Below are positions 45,506 to 54,003 of a stretch of 64,000 nt of DNA, in pieces. Source of the stretch: CAYUYV01 sp050331455 (GTDB lineage Bacteria; Pseudomonadota; Alphaproteobacteria; JAJFIK01); assembly GCA_050331455.1 (NCBI GenBank), contig JBHJGV010000027.1:1-64000 (forward strand), given 5' to 3'. The position numbers and the translations under genes are program-made. A model generated the notes under the pieces. The model was not told where the DNA came from. It did not search any database and was given only the letters and a program-made list of their open reading frames with translations. Each line of letters opens with the position of its first letter. Positions within the stretch are counted from its first letter, which is position 1.

Positions 45506-45952
45506 TCAGGACTCAAGGGTCAGAGCGGTTCCGGGAATGCGGCTGCGCGCGCGATGCGCTTCGCAATAGGCCTCCCCGGACAACCGGGTCGCGCCGCAGA
45601 ACCAGGCCCCTTCCGCATCATCCGCCACCGGCCAGCGGCACTGGTGGTCGTCCAGATCGGCAAATCGGCGGGACAGGATGGTCCGCCGGTCCCGCGACAC
45701 GGGGCGGCGCTGGAGGGGGCGGCGTTTGCGACGGCGCCGCACGCCGGGCGCGCCATCCGGCAGAACCAGACCAAGGCGGCGCAGGGTGCGCGAAACGGTC
45801 ACGGGCGCAAGATCGACCCCCTGCTCCACGGTCAGGATGCGGGCCATTTGCCGGCAGGAATGGGTGCCCGAGGCATGCAGTTCCTTGAGCCGGGCCAGGA
45901 GCGTTTTCTGTTTCCAGACGAATGGTTCGGGATGGTCTGCTGGCTCATGCAT
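45506..45952 (-). CDS. GcrA-like cell-cycle regulator
   Basis: 148 residues from ATG at 45952 with GGGAG upstream. The N-terminal part (WKQKTLLARLKELHASGTHSCRQMARIL, then VSRTLRRLGL) is a homeodomain-like helix-turn-helix as in GcrA, and the C-terminal CRWPVADDAEGAWFCG...GEAYCEAHRA is the GcrA sigma-70 contact domain with its Cys/His zinc-like set. GcrA activates promoters methylated at GANTC by CcrM. The position beside phage genes suggests a phage-borne copy that could redirect cell-cycle transcription; the host copy is not in this window. Confidence 0.8.
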   Translation of the reverse strand: MHEPADHPEPFVWKQKTLLARLKELHASGTHSCRQMARILTVEQGVDLAPVTVSRTLRRLGLVLPDGAPGVRRRRKRRPLQRRPVSRDRRTILSRRFADLDDHQCRWPVADDAEGAWFCGATRLSGEAYCEAHRARSRIPGTALTLES

Positions 45953-46188
45953 GGGCGGCTCCCTTTCCGAAACGAACAACAGGACGGTGGTTCTTCCTCA
46001 CATTTCCCAGGATATCAGCCGCTCCGGGGGTGGGGATAAAGTCCGGAATGCCCTGATCCCACACTCCAGGATCACGACAGGGTTGCAGACCTGTCCTCGC
46101 TGCTTGCATTGTCCATGGAAGCCGTCTTTATCCCCACACCGATAATCCTTGCTATCCTTCCGTCAGACTTGCAGTCAACACCGAAAGG

Positions 46189-46797
46189 ATGGCCCGTTTG
46201 CGGGACGATGAGCACAAGAATCAGCATCAGGCCGACTTCGGGCGGCACATGCCGGACTCGGCCAGCCCCTTGGCACGTGGCAACAGGGCGCTGGTGCGCA
46301 GGGCAAAAGCGCTTCTCCATGCCGCCTCGCTGGCCGCGAACACGGCCGAGACCTGGACGGACGATGACGCACGGCGCGTGGCCGATCTAATCCGCTCCCT
46401 TCAGGACTGTGCACGGGAAAGCGAAGGCGCCCGGCGCAAGCGGAAGGATCCTGTTGATGTCCAGGCGAAGGCCATCCAGGCCTTTTTCAAAGGCTGCCTT
46501 CTGGATCCCTTGGACAAGGCTCGGCAGGCGCTGGAGGCGCGAATGGTGTGCTTTCTTAGGACGAAACCGGACGACGCGCGGCGGCTGCGCAGCCCTGGCG
46601 GCGCCATCGTCAGCGCCCAGGCTGACTGGACCGTCATTATCGATCATCCGCTCAGGATCGATCTCAATCGATTGAGGGACTGCTTTGGCGCCGGCGAAAT
46701 TGAGCGCGCCGTGCGGCGCCATGTTCAGCGCTCCGGTGGCGGGGAGCCCCTGGACGGCGTGACCGTCTCACCCACCCTGAAGGTCACGGTGCGCTGA
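46189..46797 (+). CDS. Phage-type protein of unknown function
   Basis: 202 residues. The start at 46189 has a ribosome site too close (AAAGG adjoining the ATG); an ATG at 46249 is an alternative. The C-terminal half, RLRSPGGAIVSAQADWTVIIDHPLRIDLNRLRD followed by EIERAVRRHVQRSGGGEPLDGVTVSP, matches a recurring pattern of prophage early-region proteins. It is divergent from the GcrA-like gene and converges with the second symporter gene. No biochemical role is known to me. Confidence 0.6.
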   Translation: MARLRDDEHKNQHQADFGRHMPDSASPLARGNRALVRRAKALLHAASLAANTAETWTDDDARRVADLIRSLQDCARESEGARRKRKDPVDVQAKAIQAFFKGCLLDPLDKARQALEARMVCFLRTKPDDARRLRSPGGAIVSAQADWTVIIDHPLRIDLNRLRDCFGAGEIERAVRRHVQRSGGGEPLDGVTVSPTLKVTVR

Positions 46798-46815
46798 GCC
46801 CGAGGGCGGGCCGCA

Positions 46816-48312
46816 TCACAAATCCATGATGCGGTCGATATCGCGGGCCAGGGTTTCACGGCGGTCTATCAGGGACCAGCCGATGAAGACCGAGAGGGAC
46901 ACCAGGAGCGACACGAAGCTTCCATTCATGCCGAAGGGCATGCGCAGGGAGAAAAGCTCAATGGCCAGATTGAGACCCAGACTGAGCACCATGGAGGCAA
47001 TCGCCGCCTGACGGCTTGCCTGTTTCCAGTTGAGGCCAATAGCCACCACCGGCAGCAGAGCCGCCGCGAAGGTGCCCCAGCCGAAGGCCCCGAGAATCGC
47101 GACCAGACGGCCGCCTAAAAAGTGGGAGTAAAGAGCGAAACCCATGGCGAGCAGGGAGATCCCAACCGTTGCCGTCCGGGCCCAGAACAGTTCCTGGCGC
47201 AAGGACCGGCCCATGATGCTGCGCGGAATGTCATGCACCACTGCCGCTGCGCCGATGTTCAAAAAGGCATCTGCGGTCGACATGATCGCCGCGAAAAGGC
47301 CGGCAAAGACGAGTCCGGCGAGCCAGGGCGAGGCATAGACGGACAGAAAGGCCGGCGCCGCCTCGTCCGCGCTTGCGAGCGGCGGATGGGCTCCGCTGAT
47401 GACCAGGGCATGCATGGCCACGCCGACCGAAACCCACAACAGGGCCGAAAAGGCATAGGACACCACGGACATGGGCATGATCACCCGGTTGTCCGCAAGC
47501 CGACGATTCATCATCATTTTCGTGATGATATGGGGCTGGCCCGCAAGGCCAAAGCCGAACAGGAAAAACCAGGCAAGGCTGACCATGGACCCGAAGGTGC
47601 CGAAGGGCAGGATCGCTTCGGGATCGTCGGCAAGGATGATGCGGGAGGCCTCGGTAAAGCCGCCCTCGAAACTGTTCATGGCCGCAAATACCACCAGAAG
47701 GCCGGCCACCATCATGATGATCCCCTGGAACACATCCGTGTACACCGAGGCGATGATGCCGCCTGTGACGGAGTAGAACACAAGAACGGCCAGGGACAGA
47801 ACGGCACAGGTGATCAGGCCCACGCCCTCGAAGGCCGGCAGGGCCCCGAGAATGGACTGGAGCACGAGGGCCATGGCCAGAATCTGGGTTGCCAGATAGG
47901 CCAGAACGCCGAGCAGGATGGTCACACCCGTCACCAGGCGGACGGTCTCACTGCGGTAGCGGGCCGCCAGCACATCGGACAGGGACAGGGTATCGCGCAC
48001 CTCCGCGATCATGCGGATGCGCTTGGCCACCAGGTAAAATCCGGTGGCATAGCCCAGCGTGGAGCAGATCACCATCCACAGGGAACTCAGCCCCGTGGCA
48101 TAGACAAGGCCCGGACCGCCCACGAAGCCGAAGCCGGACAGGGTGGAGGAAAAAACGGCGAGAGACACGACCAGCGGCCCCAAATCCCGTCCGGCCACAA
48201 AAAAATCAGCCGCCGAATGGGTCCGCCCCATGGCCCACAGGCCGACGGCAATGTTCAGCGCCATATAACCGAAAACGAAGGTGAGGATGATCACGTCCCG
48301 GTCCAAAGCCAT
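46816..48312 (-). CDS. Sodium:solute symporter (SSS family), second copy
   Basis: 498 residues with about 13 hydrophobic segments. FFLFGFGLAGQPHIITKMM near residue 245 and FAAIMSTADAFLNIGAAAVVHDI near residue 345 are the family hallmarks and resemble the PutP/PanF-like group. It imports an organic solute with sodium. The start overlaps the stop of the upstream membrane-protein gene by one base (TGATG), so both are translated together. It is a different protein from the symporter next to the cyclodipeptide synthase. Confidence 0.9.
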   Translation of the reverse strand: MALDRDVIILTFVFGYMALNIAVGLWAMGRTHSAADFFVAGRDLGPLVVSLAVFSSTLSGFGFVGGPGLVYATGLSSLWMVICSTLGYATGFYLVAKRIRMIAEVRDTLSLSDVLAARYRSETVRLVTGVTILLGVLAYLATQILAMALVLQSILGALPAFEGVGLITCAVLSLAVLVFYSVTGGIIASVYTDVFQGIIMMVAGLLVVFAAMNSFEGGFTEASRIILADDPEAILPFGTFGSMVSLAWFFLFGFGLAGQPHIITKMMMNRRLADNRVIMPMSVVSYAFSALLWVSVGVAMHALVISGAHPPLASADEAAPAFLSVYASPWLAGLVFAGLFAAIMSTADAFLNIGAAAVVHDIPRSIMGRSLRQELFWARTATVGISLLAMGFALYSHFLGGRLVAILGAFGWGTFAAALLPVVAIGLNWKQASRQAAIASMVLSLGLNLAIELFSLRMPFGMNGSFVSLLVSLSVFIGWSLIDRRETLARDIDRIMDL

Positions 48313-48851
48313 CAGTGCGCCTCCTGACCATCCGAGGTCCCGGCGCGAGCGTCCCGGGCCAGGGCCTCGAAGGCCGCCTCGTCTTCAGGGGTCAGGAAAA
48401 AGGTCCGAAAACCGATGACGTAGAACAGGGTGTAGGCGCCGCCGGCCAGCCACAGGCCGACCAGGACGATGGTCGTGGACAGGGGGTAACCGAGGGCGAT
48501 GGCCGCCGTTTCGTCCCGGGCGCCGTGGATGTAAAGCGCCATGCCGGCGAGCCAGGTCGCGACCGATACACCGCAACAGGCGCCCATGGCGGTCCAGAAC
48601 GCTGCCGTTCGCCGGGCGCGGGGCACGCCCAGGGCGTAAAGCGGCACGGGCAACATCAAGGCCGCCACCTGCCAGAGGATCACAGGCCAGGCGATGGGAA
48701 AGAAGCGGGTGCCATCCCCGCCGATCGACATGGCGGGGAAATCTGGATGGGGTGCACCGGCAGCGAGGGGCGGCTCGGGGGTCAACGCCCCCCAGCCCAC
48801 GCACACAACAATCACTCCCAGCAGTGTAGCCACCCAGGCGATGGGACCCAC
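48312..48851 (-). CDS. Four-helix membrane protein coupled to the symporter
   Basis: 179 residues from GTG at 48851, which has GGGGAGGG five bases upstream; an ATG at 48911 would add 20 residues. About four hydrophobic segments (IAWVATLLGVIVVCVGW; PVILWQVAALMLPVPLYAL; AAFWTAMGACCGVSVATWLAGMALYI; TTIVLVGLWLAGGAYTLFYVIGF) and a charged C-terminal tail. No family recognised. One-base overlap with the symporter gene suggests an accessory subunit, as also proposed for the pair at 16.5-18.5 kb. Confidence 0.75.
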   Translation of the reverse strand: MGPIAWVATLLGVIVVCVGWGALTPEPPLAAGAPHPDFPAMSIGGDGTRFFPIAWPVILWQVAALMLPVPLYALGVPRARRTAAFWTAMGACCGVSVATWLAGMALYIHGARDETAAIALGYPLSTTIVLVGLWLAGGAYTLFYVIGFRTFFLTPEDEAAFEALARDARAGTSDGQEAH

Positions 48852-48959
48852 GGCGCCCTCCCCGTCCCTTGCGGATTCATCAAGGAAAACAGAGTGGCAC
48901 GGGGGGGGCATCGCCCGCCAGCACCTGGGGTCAAACGCCTCAGGCGGAACTCTCGCGCC

Positions 48960-49121
48960 TCACAGGAAGAGGAGCGCGCGGAGCAGGGAGGCGGCGCCCG
49001 CCGTAACGCCCAGTCCGGCCAGCCACAGCCCCACAAACCAGGCAAGGCGGCGGGCCAGGGACGGATCGGCGCCCGCCCGGTTCCGATCATGATCCCAAGC
49101 GTTATCAGTGATAGGCGCCAT
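48960..49121 (-). CDS. DUF2474-family small membrane protein of cytochrome bd
   Basis: 53 residues from ATG at 49121; its start overlaps the cydB 3' end by 17 bases. One transmembrane helix with the family pattern RRLAWFVGLWLAGLGVTAGAASLLRALLFL. DUF2474 proteins are encoded directly after cydAB and are comparable with CydX, which stabilises the oxidase. The call rests on length, helix pattern and position. Confidence 0.75.
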   Translation of the reverse strand: MAPITDNAWDHDRNRAGADPSLARRLAWFVGLWLAGLGVTAGAASLLRALLFL

Positions 49122-50136
49122 CGGCGGAAGCCTTTCCCCGAAAGGTCCAATACACATAGCCTGTGTAGACCAGGATCACGGGCAGCAGGGCCGCGGCCCC
49201 GACCAGCATGAATTCAAGCGCATTGTCCCGGGCGGCCGCATCCCAAATCGTGACCGAGAACGGCACCACATAGGGGAAGACTGAGAGGGCAAGCCCCGCG
49301 AAACCGGCCAGAAAAATGCCGATGGCAGCCAGATAGGGGCGCAATTCCGCTCCCTCGCGGCCGGCCCAGCGAAAGCACATCACACAGAACAGGCCGGCAA
49401 GGACCGGCAGGGGCGCGGCACGCAGCATGGTCGCCGGATCGATCCCGTCGGCCGACAGCCCCCACCGTGCCGTGACCTGGGGATCCATGAACAGGGTCGC
49501 AAAGCTGACCAGGGCCATGGAGGCGGCCACGGCAATGGTGAGATGGCGGGCCCAATGCCGGGCCTTGGTCTGCAATGCGCTTTGCGTCTTGAAGATGAGC
49601 CAGCACGCCCCAAGCAGGGCATAGCCCGCGGCAAGGGCCAGCGCGACCAGAAGGCTGAACGGCGTCGCCCAGTCCAGGGGACTGCCGGCGAAAGCACGCC
49701 CATTGACCGCGATCCCGTGCAGGAAAGCGCCCAGCACCAGACCCTGGGCAAGGGCGGCAACGAGCGATCCGCCGAAAAAAGCGGCGCTCCAGAAGCGCCG
49801 GCCGAAACCGGACGGCCCGGCCTTGGCGCGAAATTCGAAGGCCACCCCACGGAAGATCAGGGCCGTGAGCATAATCCCGATGGGCAGATACGCCGCCGGC
49901 ATGATGATGGCATAGGCCAGCGGAAACGCCGCAAAGAGACCGCCACCGCCCAGCACCAACCAGGTCTCGTTCCCGTCCCAGACCGGCGCGATGGCATCGA
50001 CCATGACATCCCGTTCGCGCCGTGTGGCGAGCGGGAACAAAATCCCGATGCCGAGATCGAACCCGTCGAGCAGGACATAAAGGACGATGGCGGCCGTGAT
50101 CAGCACGGCCCAGATCAACGGAAGATCGAGCGCCAT
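49105..50136 (-). CDS. cydB: Cytochrome bd (CIO-type) ubiquinol oxidase subunit II
   Basis: 343 residues, multi-helical. The N-terminus WAVLITAAIVLYVLLDGFDLGIGILFP is the CydB hallmark, with WDGNETWLVLGGGGLFAAFPLAYA near residue 55 and YTGYVYWTFRGKA at the end. It starts three bases after cydA. With CydA it reduces oxygen to water using ubiquinol, without proton pumping. Confidence 0.96.
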   Translation of the reverse strand: MALDLPLIWAVLITAAIVLYVLLDGFDLGIGILFPLATRRERDVMVDAIAPVWDGNETWLVLGGGGLFAAFPLAYAIIMPAAYLPIGIMLTALIFRGVAFEFRAKAGPSGFGRRFWSAAFFGGSLVAALAQGLVLGAFLHGIAVNGRAFAGSPLDWATPFSLLVALALAAGYALLGACWLIFKTQSALQTKARHWARHLTIAVAASMALVSFATLFMDPQVTARWGLSADGIDPATMLRAAPLPVLAGLFCVMCFRWAGREGAELRPYLAAIGIFLAGFAGLALSVFPYVVPFSVTIWDAAARDNALEFMLVGAAALLPVILVYTGYVYWTFRGKASADGAYH

Positions 50137-50139
50137 GGG

Positions 50140-51540
50140 TCAGGCCCTCCCCGTCTTGGCGCTCATGCCGGCGGCCCCGAAAGGCGATCCGGGCGGGCGG
50201 CGACGCACCGGCGTGCCTGGACCGGTCACACCATCGGGGCCGCGGGTCATCAGGCGCAGAATGTAAAGCGCACCGGCGAAAAAGACGATGGCGTAGACCA
50301 CCATGAAGACCAGAAGAGACATGGCCACCTGGCCGCCGGATACGGGGGAGACGGCATCGGCGGTGCGCAGGGCGCCGTAAACCACATAGGGCTGGCGGCA
50401 CACTTCCGCCGTGATCCAGCCCGCCAGCCCCGCGACGACGCCGGACAGGCCCATGGGAACGCTCAGGCTGTGGAACAGCCACGCCCGATCGAGCCGTCCG
50501 GCGGCCCACAGAACCGCGCCCCAAAGGCCGAGCGCGATCATCAGCACGCCAAGCCCAACCATGACGCGGAAGGCCCAGAAGGTGATGGCGACGGGCGGAC
50601 GGTCCTCCTCGGGCCATTCCTTGAGCCCTTTGAGTTCCACCGCAAACGATCCGGCCGTCACCCAGCTTCCCCAGCCTTCAAAGCCGATCTCGAAGCGGTT
50701 TTCCTCCGCCGCCTGATCGGGCAGCGCGAACAGAATGGTCGGCTGGCCGGGCCGAGTCTCCCACCAGCCCTCCATGGCGGCGAGCTTGGCGGGCTGATGA
50801 TGCTCGACCACAACGCCGCTTTCATGGCCGATGACAAGTTGGGCCGGCGCCAGGATCGCGAGAACGAGGATCGCCATGCGCCGCATGACCTGCGCGCCTG
50901 GGCCGTCCCGGCCGCACAGCGCAAGCCAGGCGCCGCAAGCCAGCACCGCAAGGGCGGTCGTCAAATAGGCCGCCGCCGTCATATGGGCAAAGCGTGTGGG
51001 GAAGGACGGGTTGAAAATGACCGCCCACCAGTCCGTCGCCACGAACAGGCCGTCCTCGATGGTGTAGCCCGCCGGAGTCTGCATCCAGCTGTTGGCGGAA
51101 AGGATCCAGAAAGCGGAAATCAGTGTGCCGACGGCCACGGCACAGGTCGCCAGAAAATGCAGCCCCCGCCCGACCCGGTTCCAGCCGAACAGCATGATCC
51201 CGAGAAAGGACGCCTCCAGAAAAAAGGCCGTCAGGACCTCATAGGAGAGCAAAGGCCCCATGACCGAGCCCACCTTGTCCGAAAACACCGACCAGTTGGT
51301 GCCGAACTGGTAGCTCATGACCACGCCGGACACGACGCCCATGCCAAAGGCCAGGGCGAAAATCTTCACCCAGAAGAAATAAAGGTCTTTGAACACCGCC
51401 CGGCGCGTGGCGAGCCAGGCCCCCTCCAGGACGGCCAGATAACTGGCGAGCCCGATGGTGAAGCTGGGGAACAGGATGTGAAAGGCGATCGTAAAGCCGA
51501 ATTGCACCCTGGATAGGAGCAAGGCGTCCCATTCCGTCAT
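50140..51540 (-). CDS. cydA: Cytochrome bd (CIO-type) ubiquinol oxidase subunit I
   Basis: 466 residues from ATG at 51540. His21 in FTIAFHILFPSF is the heme b595 ligand; the following GMGVVSGVVMSYQFGTNW helix and ILSANSWMQTPAGY are conserved. The Q-loop after GHESGVVVEHHQPAKLAAMEG is short, the mark of the cyanide-insensitive (CIO) subclass. Bd oxidases of this kind tolerate sulfide and cyanide and have high oxygen affinity. cydB and a DUF2474 gene follow; cydCD are not in the window. Confidence 0.95.
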   Translation of the reverse strand: MTEWDALLLSRVQFGFTIAFHILFPSFTIGLASYLAVLEGAWLATRRAVFKDLYFFWVKIFALAFGMGVVSGVVMSYQFGTNWSVFSDKVGSVMGPLLSYEVLTAFFLEASFLGIMLFGWNRVGRGLHFLATCAVAVGTLISAFWILSANSWMQTPAGYTIEDGLFVATDWWAVIFNPSFPTRFAHMTAAAYLTTALAVLACGAWLALCGRDGPGAQVMRRMAILVLAILAPAQLVIGHESGVVVEHHQPAKLAAMEGWWETRPGQPTILFALPDQAAEENRFEIGFEGWGSWVTAGSFAVELKGLKEWPEEDRPPVAITFWAFRVMVGLGVLMIALGLWGAVLWAAGRLDRAWLFHSLSVPMGLSGVVAGLAGWITAEVCRQPYVVYGALRTADAVSPVSGGQVAMSLLVFMVVYAIVFFAGALYILRLMTRGPDGVTGPGTPVRRRPPGSPFGAAGMSAKTGRA

Positions 51541-51858
51541 CGATCCCACCCCTTTCAGGCCGTCTCTCAACCCCACGGCCAGGGTTTAGCCACCCATAGG
51601 TGAAGATCCCGCTGAACGCCGTCAAGACAATGGTGCGACAAATCGGTCAAATTTGCCAGATCGCCCGGCGGCCGGGGCGATGGCGAGACGCCGGGATCGG
51701 CGGAGCGTTGGTCCTCCGACGGCTCAAAGACGGCCGCTGGCAGAAAATGAGGGCTTGGTAAACGAAGCAGTCTCGACAAGCGGGCGCTCCGTCTATAGAT
51801 GAAAAGATGGCCGATATCGGGTGGGCGCACCGCGAACCGCGCGACACCGTCGGGCCCG

Positions 51859-51870
51859 TTTGCTAAGCAA
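51859..51870. promoter_or_regulatory. Palindromic operator candidate, second copy of TTTGCTAAGCAA
   Basis: The same 12 bases as at 9104-9115, again in a long intergenic region, about 320 bases before cydA and 340 before the ArsR-type gene. Both copies are followed by GGCC within two bases. Confidence 0.4.
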
Positions 51871-52189
51871 GGCCGACCCGGTGGATCATCCCGACACGGA
51901 TGCAGTCCACCTGAAGACAATGGCCTATAATGGTCTATCGTGCTAGTCGATGGGATCATGCAGGCGGTGCCGTCGGTTTCATCCTGCTCGACGACATCGC
52001 CTTTCACGGGCAGCATTGTTCCGCTGTCACGGCCTTCTGCTCTCACTGCCTTCCGCGGTCACTGCTTTGGGAGAAGAGATCTTGCCTGCCGCCACACCTG
52101 CCCCCCTTGATGACAGCCCGCGGCCGGACACTCCCTTCGGTCCTCGTTTTGCGGTCAATGCTCCCCCGCCAGGCCAATCAATCCGTTTA

Positions 52190-52200
52190 CCGATAATCGG
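52190..52200. promoter_or_regulatory. Palindrome just before the ArsR-type regulator
   Basis: CCGATAATCGG is a perfect 11-bp palindrome ending 9 bases before the first start codon of the regulator, well placed for autorepression. Confidence 0.35.
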
Positions 52201-52208
52201 GATGGCAT

Positions 52209-52556
52209 GTGACCGTGAATAAGTTTTCCGGCATGGAGCAGAGCCTTGATGCGGCCTCCCAGCTCCTGAAATCCATGGCGAGCCCGCACCGGCTCATGAT
52301 CCTGTGTATGCTGGCGGAAGGGGAGACATCCGTGAGCGATCTCGCCGCGGCCCTCGAAATCCGCCAGCCAACGGTTTCGCAACATCTGACCCGTCTGCGT
52401 TTGGATCAATTGGTGACCACGCGGCGGGACGGTCAGACGGTGTATTACCGCCTGACCGAAGGCCCCGCCGAAGCCATCATCCAGATTCTGCACGACGCCT
52501 ATTGTACCGATCCGGACGCCAAACGGCGGGGAACCGGGCACCCTATTTCATCGTGA
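52209..52556 (+). CDS. ArsR-family repressor, BigR/SqrR persulfide-sensor type
   Basis: 115 residues from GTG at 52209 (later starts at 52215 and 52233 are possible). The winged helix-turn-helix is MASPHRLMILCMLAEGETSVSDLAAALEIRQPTVSQHLTRLRLDQLV. Cys33 in ILCMLAEGE and Cys99 in DAYCTD sit where BigR/SqrR/YgaV repressors have the two cysteines that form a tetrasulfide bridge on sulfide exposure. It is divergent from cydAB, which encodes a sulfide-tolerant oxidase, so control of cyd by sulfur species is plausible. Its 3' end overlaps the convergent GST gene by 14 bases. Confidence 0.8.
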   Translation: MTVNKFSGMEQSLDAASQLLKSMASPHRLMILCMLAEGETSVSDLAAALEIRQPTVSQHLTRLRLDQLVTTRRDGQTVYYRLTEGPAEAIIQILHDAYCTDPDAKRRGTGHPISS

Positions 52557-53154
52557 TGGCGGTCTTGAAAGCCGGCCGGGCGGTGATCCGCTCCACATAG
52601 GCCTTGAGGGCCGGCATGTCCTCGCTCACGCAGCCCATGCGATTCGCCATGAAGCAGGAATGGCCGAGCATGATATCGGCGCCGGAGAACGACCCGATCA
52701 GATAGTCTTTGCCGTACATGTTTTCATCGACCGGCGCGAGGGAGCGCGTGAGCAGCTTTTGCGCCTGGGCCAGGACGGTCTCGTCGCGCCGTTCGGGCGG
52801 CAGTAGAATGGTCTGCACAACGATGGTATTGATCGGTGGCATGACCATCCCTTCGCAATAGTGGAACCACTGCAGGTAGGACGGGAATTCCGGTGCATCC
52901 ACGGCGGGCTTCAGACCGCCGTTCTTGTGCCGCTCCAGGATGTATTCGACGATGGCACCGGATTCATAGATGCTGACATCCCCATCCTCGAGCACGGGCA
53001 CGCGGCCGAGCGGATGGCGCTGGCGGTGCTCGTCGGATTTCAGGTCCTTCGGATGGAAGGCCATCTTGTTGAGCTCATAGGGAAGCTCGAGTTCCTCGAG
53101 CAGCCAGACAATCCGGCCGGCGCGCGAATTGGGCGCAAAATGCAGTTTCAACAT
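52543..53154 (-). CDS. Glutathione S-transferase family protein
   Basis: 203 residues from ATG at 53154 with GGAGG upstream. The N-terminal thioredoxin-like domain MLKLHFAPNSRAGRIVWLLEELELPYE has the GSH-binding loop and GRVPVLEDGDVSIYESGAIVEYI; the all-helical C-terminal domain carries YLIGSFSGADIMLGHSCFMA with the conserved N-capping Asp. It conjugates glutathione to electrophiles or reduces peroxides; the substrate is unknown. The downstream gene is the ArsR-type repressor on the opposite strand. Confidence 0.92.
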   Translation of the reverse strand: MLKLHFAPNSRAGRIVWLLEELELPYELNKMAFHPKDLKSDEHRQRHPLGRVPVLEDGDVSIYESGAIVEYILERHKNGGLKPAVDAPEFPSYLQWFHYCEGMVMPPINTIVVQTILLPPERRDETVLAQAQKLLTRSLAPVDENMYGKDYLIGSFSGADIMLGHSCFMANRMGCVSEDMPALKAYVERITARPAFKTAITMK

Positions 53155-53437
53155 GGGAGGCCTCCGTTGGACGACCGTCACGGTCGGTGTCGTGCCATGC
53201 GCTGTGAAGCGGTCCGAACATGGAGCCTAGGCCCGCCCGGTTCCCTCCCGCAAGGCCCGACGAGGCCCAGGGTCGCCGCCCAGCCTCATTTGCGCAGCGC
53301 GTAAGGCCCTCGAAAACGACCCCGGAAAACAGCATGCCGAGAGTGTTTTTCAGACATGTCGATGGAATAGCCATGGACCGAGCCGAGGGCGATTGGACGA
53401 CTTCGATGGCGGGCTGCACGGACCGGCGGTCGATCCT

Positions 53438-53497
53438 GAGCCCGGCAAGCCCTCCGAGAGCGGCCTCCTCGACATGGCTTTGAGTAAAAGTAGCCAT
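53438..53497 (-). pseudogene. Relic of a type I restriction subunit (HsdR N-terminus)
   Basis: The frame starts at ATG 53497, one base into the DUF4411 stop (TGATG), and its first 20 residues MATFTQSHVEEAALGGLAGL resemble the opening of HsdR proteins (FTESxVEEAAL). Similarity stops there; the frame continues to 53075 inside the GST gene without HsdR motifs. HsdR is normally about 1000 residues. This suggests that a large hsdR was deleted. Evidence is a short match only. Confidence 0.45.
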
Positions 53498-54003
53498 CAG
53501 GCGGCCTCTCTGCCCGGCCCCAGGACGAACCGCGCCCGCTCACGGCGGAGCATCTCGTAGGGGCTTATGCAGCGCAGGCCGAGGCCGATACAGGCGTTCG
53601 GAATCTTGATCTTGCGATTGGTGTCGGCGGGCACTTCGTGCGTGACGACAGTGCAGCCATGCGCCAGCGCGTGCGCGACAAGCCAGTAGTCGGCAACCTG
53701 GAGGAAGGTCGCGACGGCGGCGGGCTGATACCCATCACTGCGTGCCCAATCGCTGACGGTGCGCAGCGCGGGCACGACGGCGCCATCCGGCCTCAGAAAG
53801 AAATCGTCGCCCCGCGCCTCGGCCCAGGTCGCAAGCTCATCCTCGCCCGCGTGCAGCTCGTCGGCGACCTTCTCGATGCTCGCCACCTTTCCAGCCTGGT
53901 TCTGCGCAACCAGCCAGTCCCAGAATGCGGGGCAGAAATCGAAGCCATAGTGCAGGTTCTTCGCCTGAATGAAGACGTTGGCGTCGAGGAGATAGTCCGT
54001 CAT
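53497..54003 (-). CDS. DUF4411 (PIN-like) family protein
   Basis: 168 residues; the start overlaps the ImmA/IrrE gene stop by 4 bases. DYLLDANVFIQAKNLHYGFDFCPAFWDWL at the N-terminus and FLQVADYWLVAHALAHGCTVVTHE are hallmarks of DUF4411, a PIN-like fold with an N-terminal Asp (Asp7). Families of this kind act as toxin-type nucleases paired with an XRE/ImmA-IrrE protein and are often found inside type I restriction loci. Here the partner precedes it directly. Confidence 0.85.
   Translation of the reverse strand: MTDYLLDANVFIQAKNLHYGFDFCPAFWDWLVAQNQAGKVASIEKVADELHAGEDELATWAEARGDDFFLRPDGAVVPALRTVSDWARSDGYQPAAVATFLQVADYWLVAHALAHGCTVVTHEVPADTNRKIKIPNACIGLGLRCISPYEMLRRERARFVLGPGREAA

Larger units (their letters stand above)
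51541..52208. other. Intergenic region between cydA and the ArsR-type regulator
   Basis: About 670 bases with no supported gene. It includes a TATAAT at 51926-51931 with no good -35 partner, the palindromic 12-mer at 51859-51870 shared with the XRE promoter region, and a perfect palindrome at 52190-52200 just before the regulator. The divergent cydAB and regulator promoters should lie here. Confidence 0.45.

Noticed and set aside
49543..51516. 657-codon plus-strand frame opposite cydAB
   Set aside because: Shadow of the cyd genes with His/Gln/Arg-rich translation.
51926..51931. TATAAT as a strong promoter
   Set aside because: A perfect -10 hexamer, but no good -35 at 16-18 bases and no alphaproteobacterial support; kept only as a note on the intergenic region.
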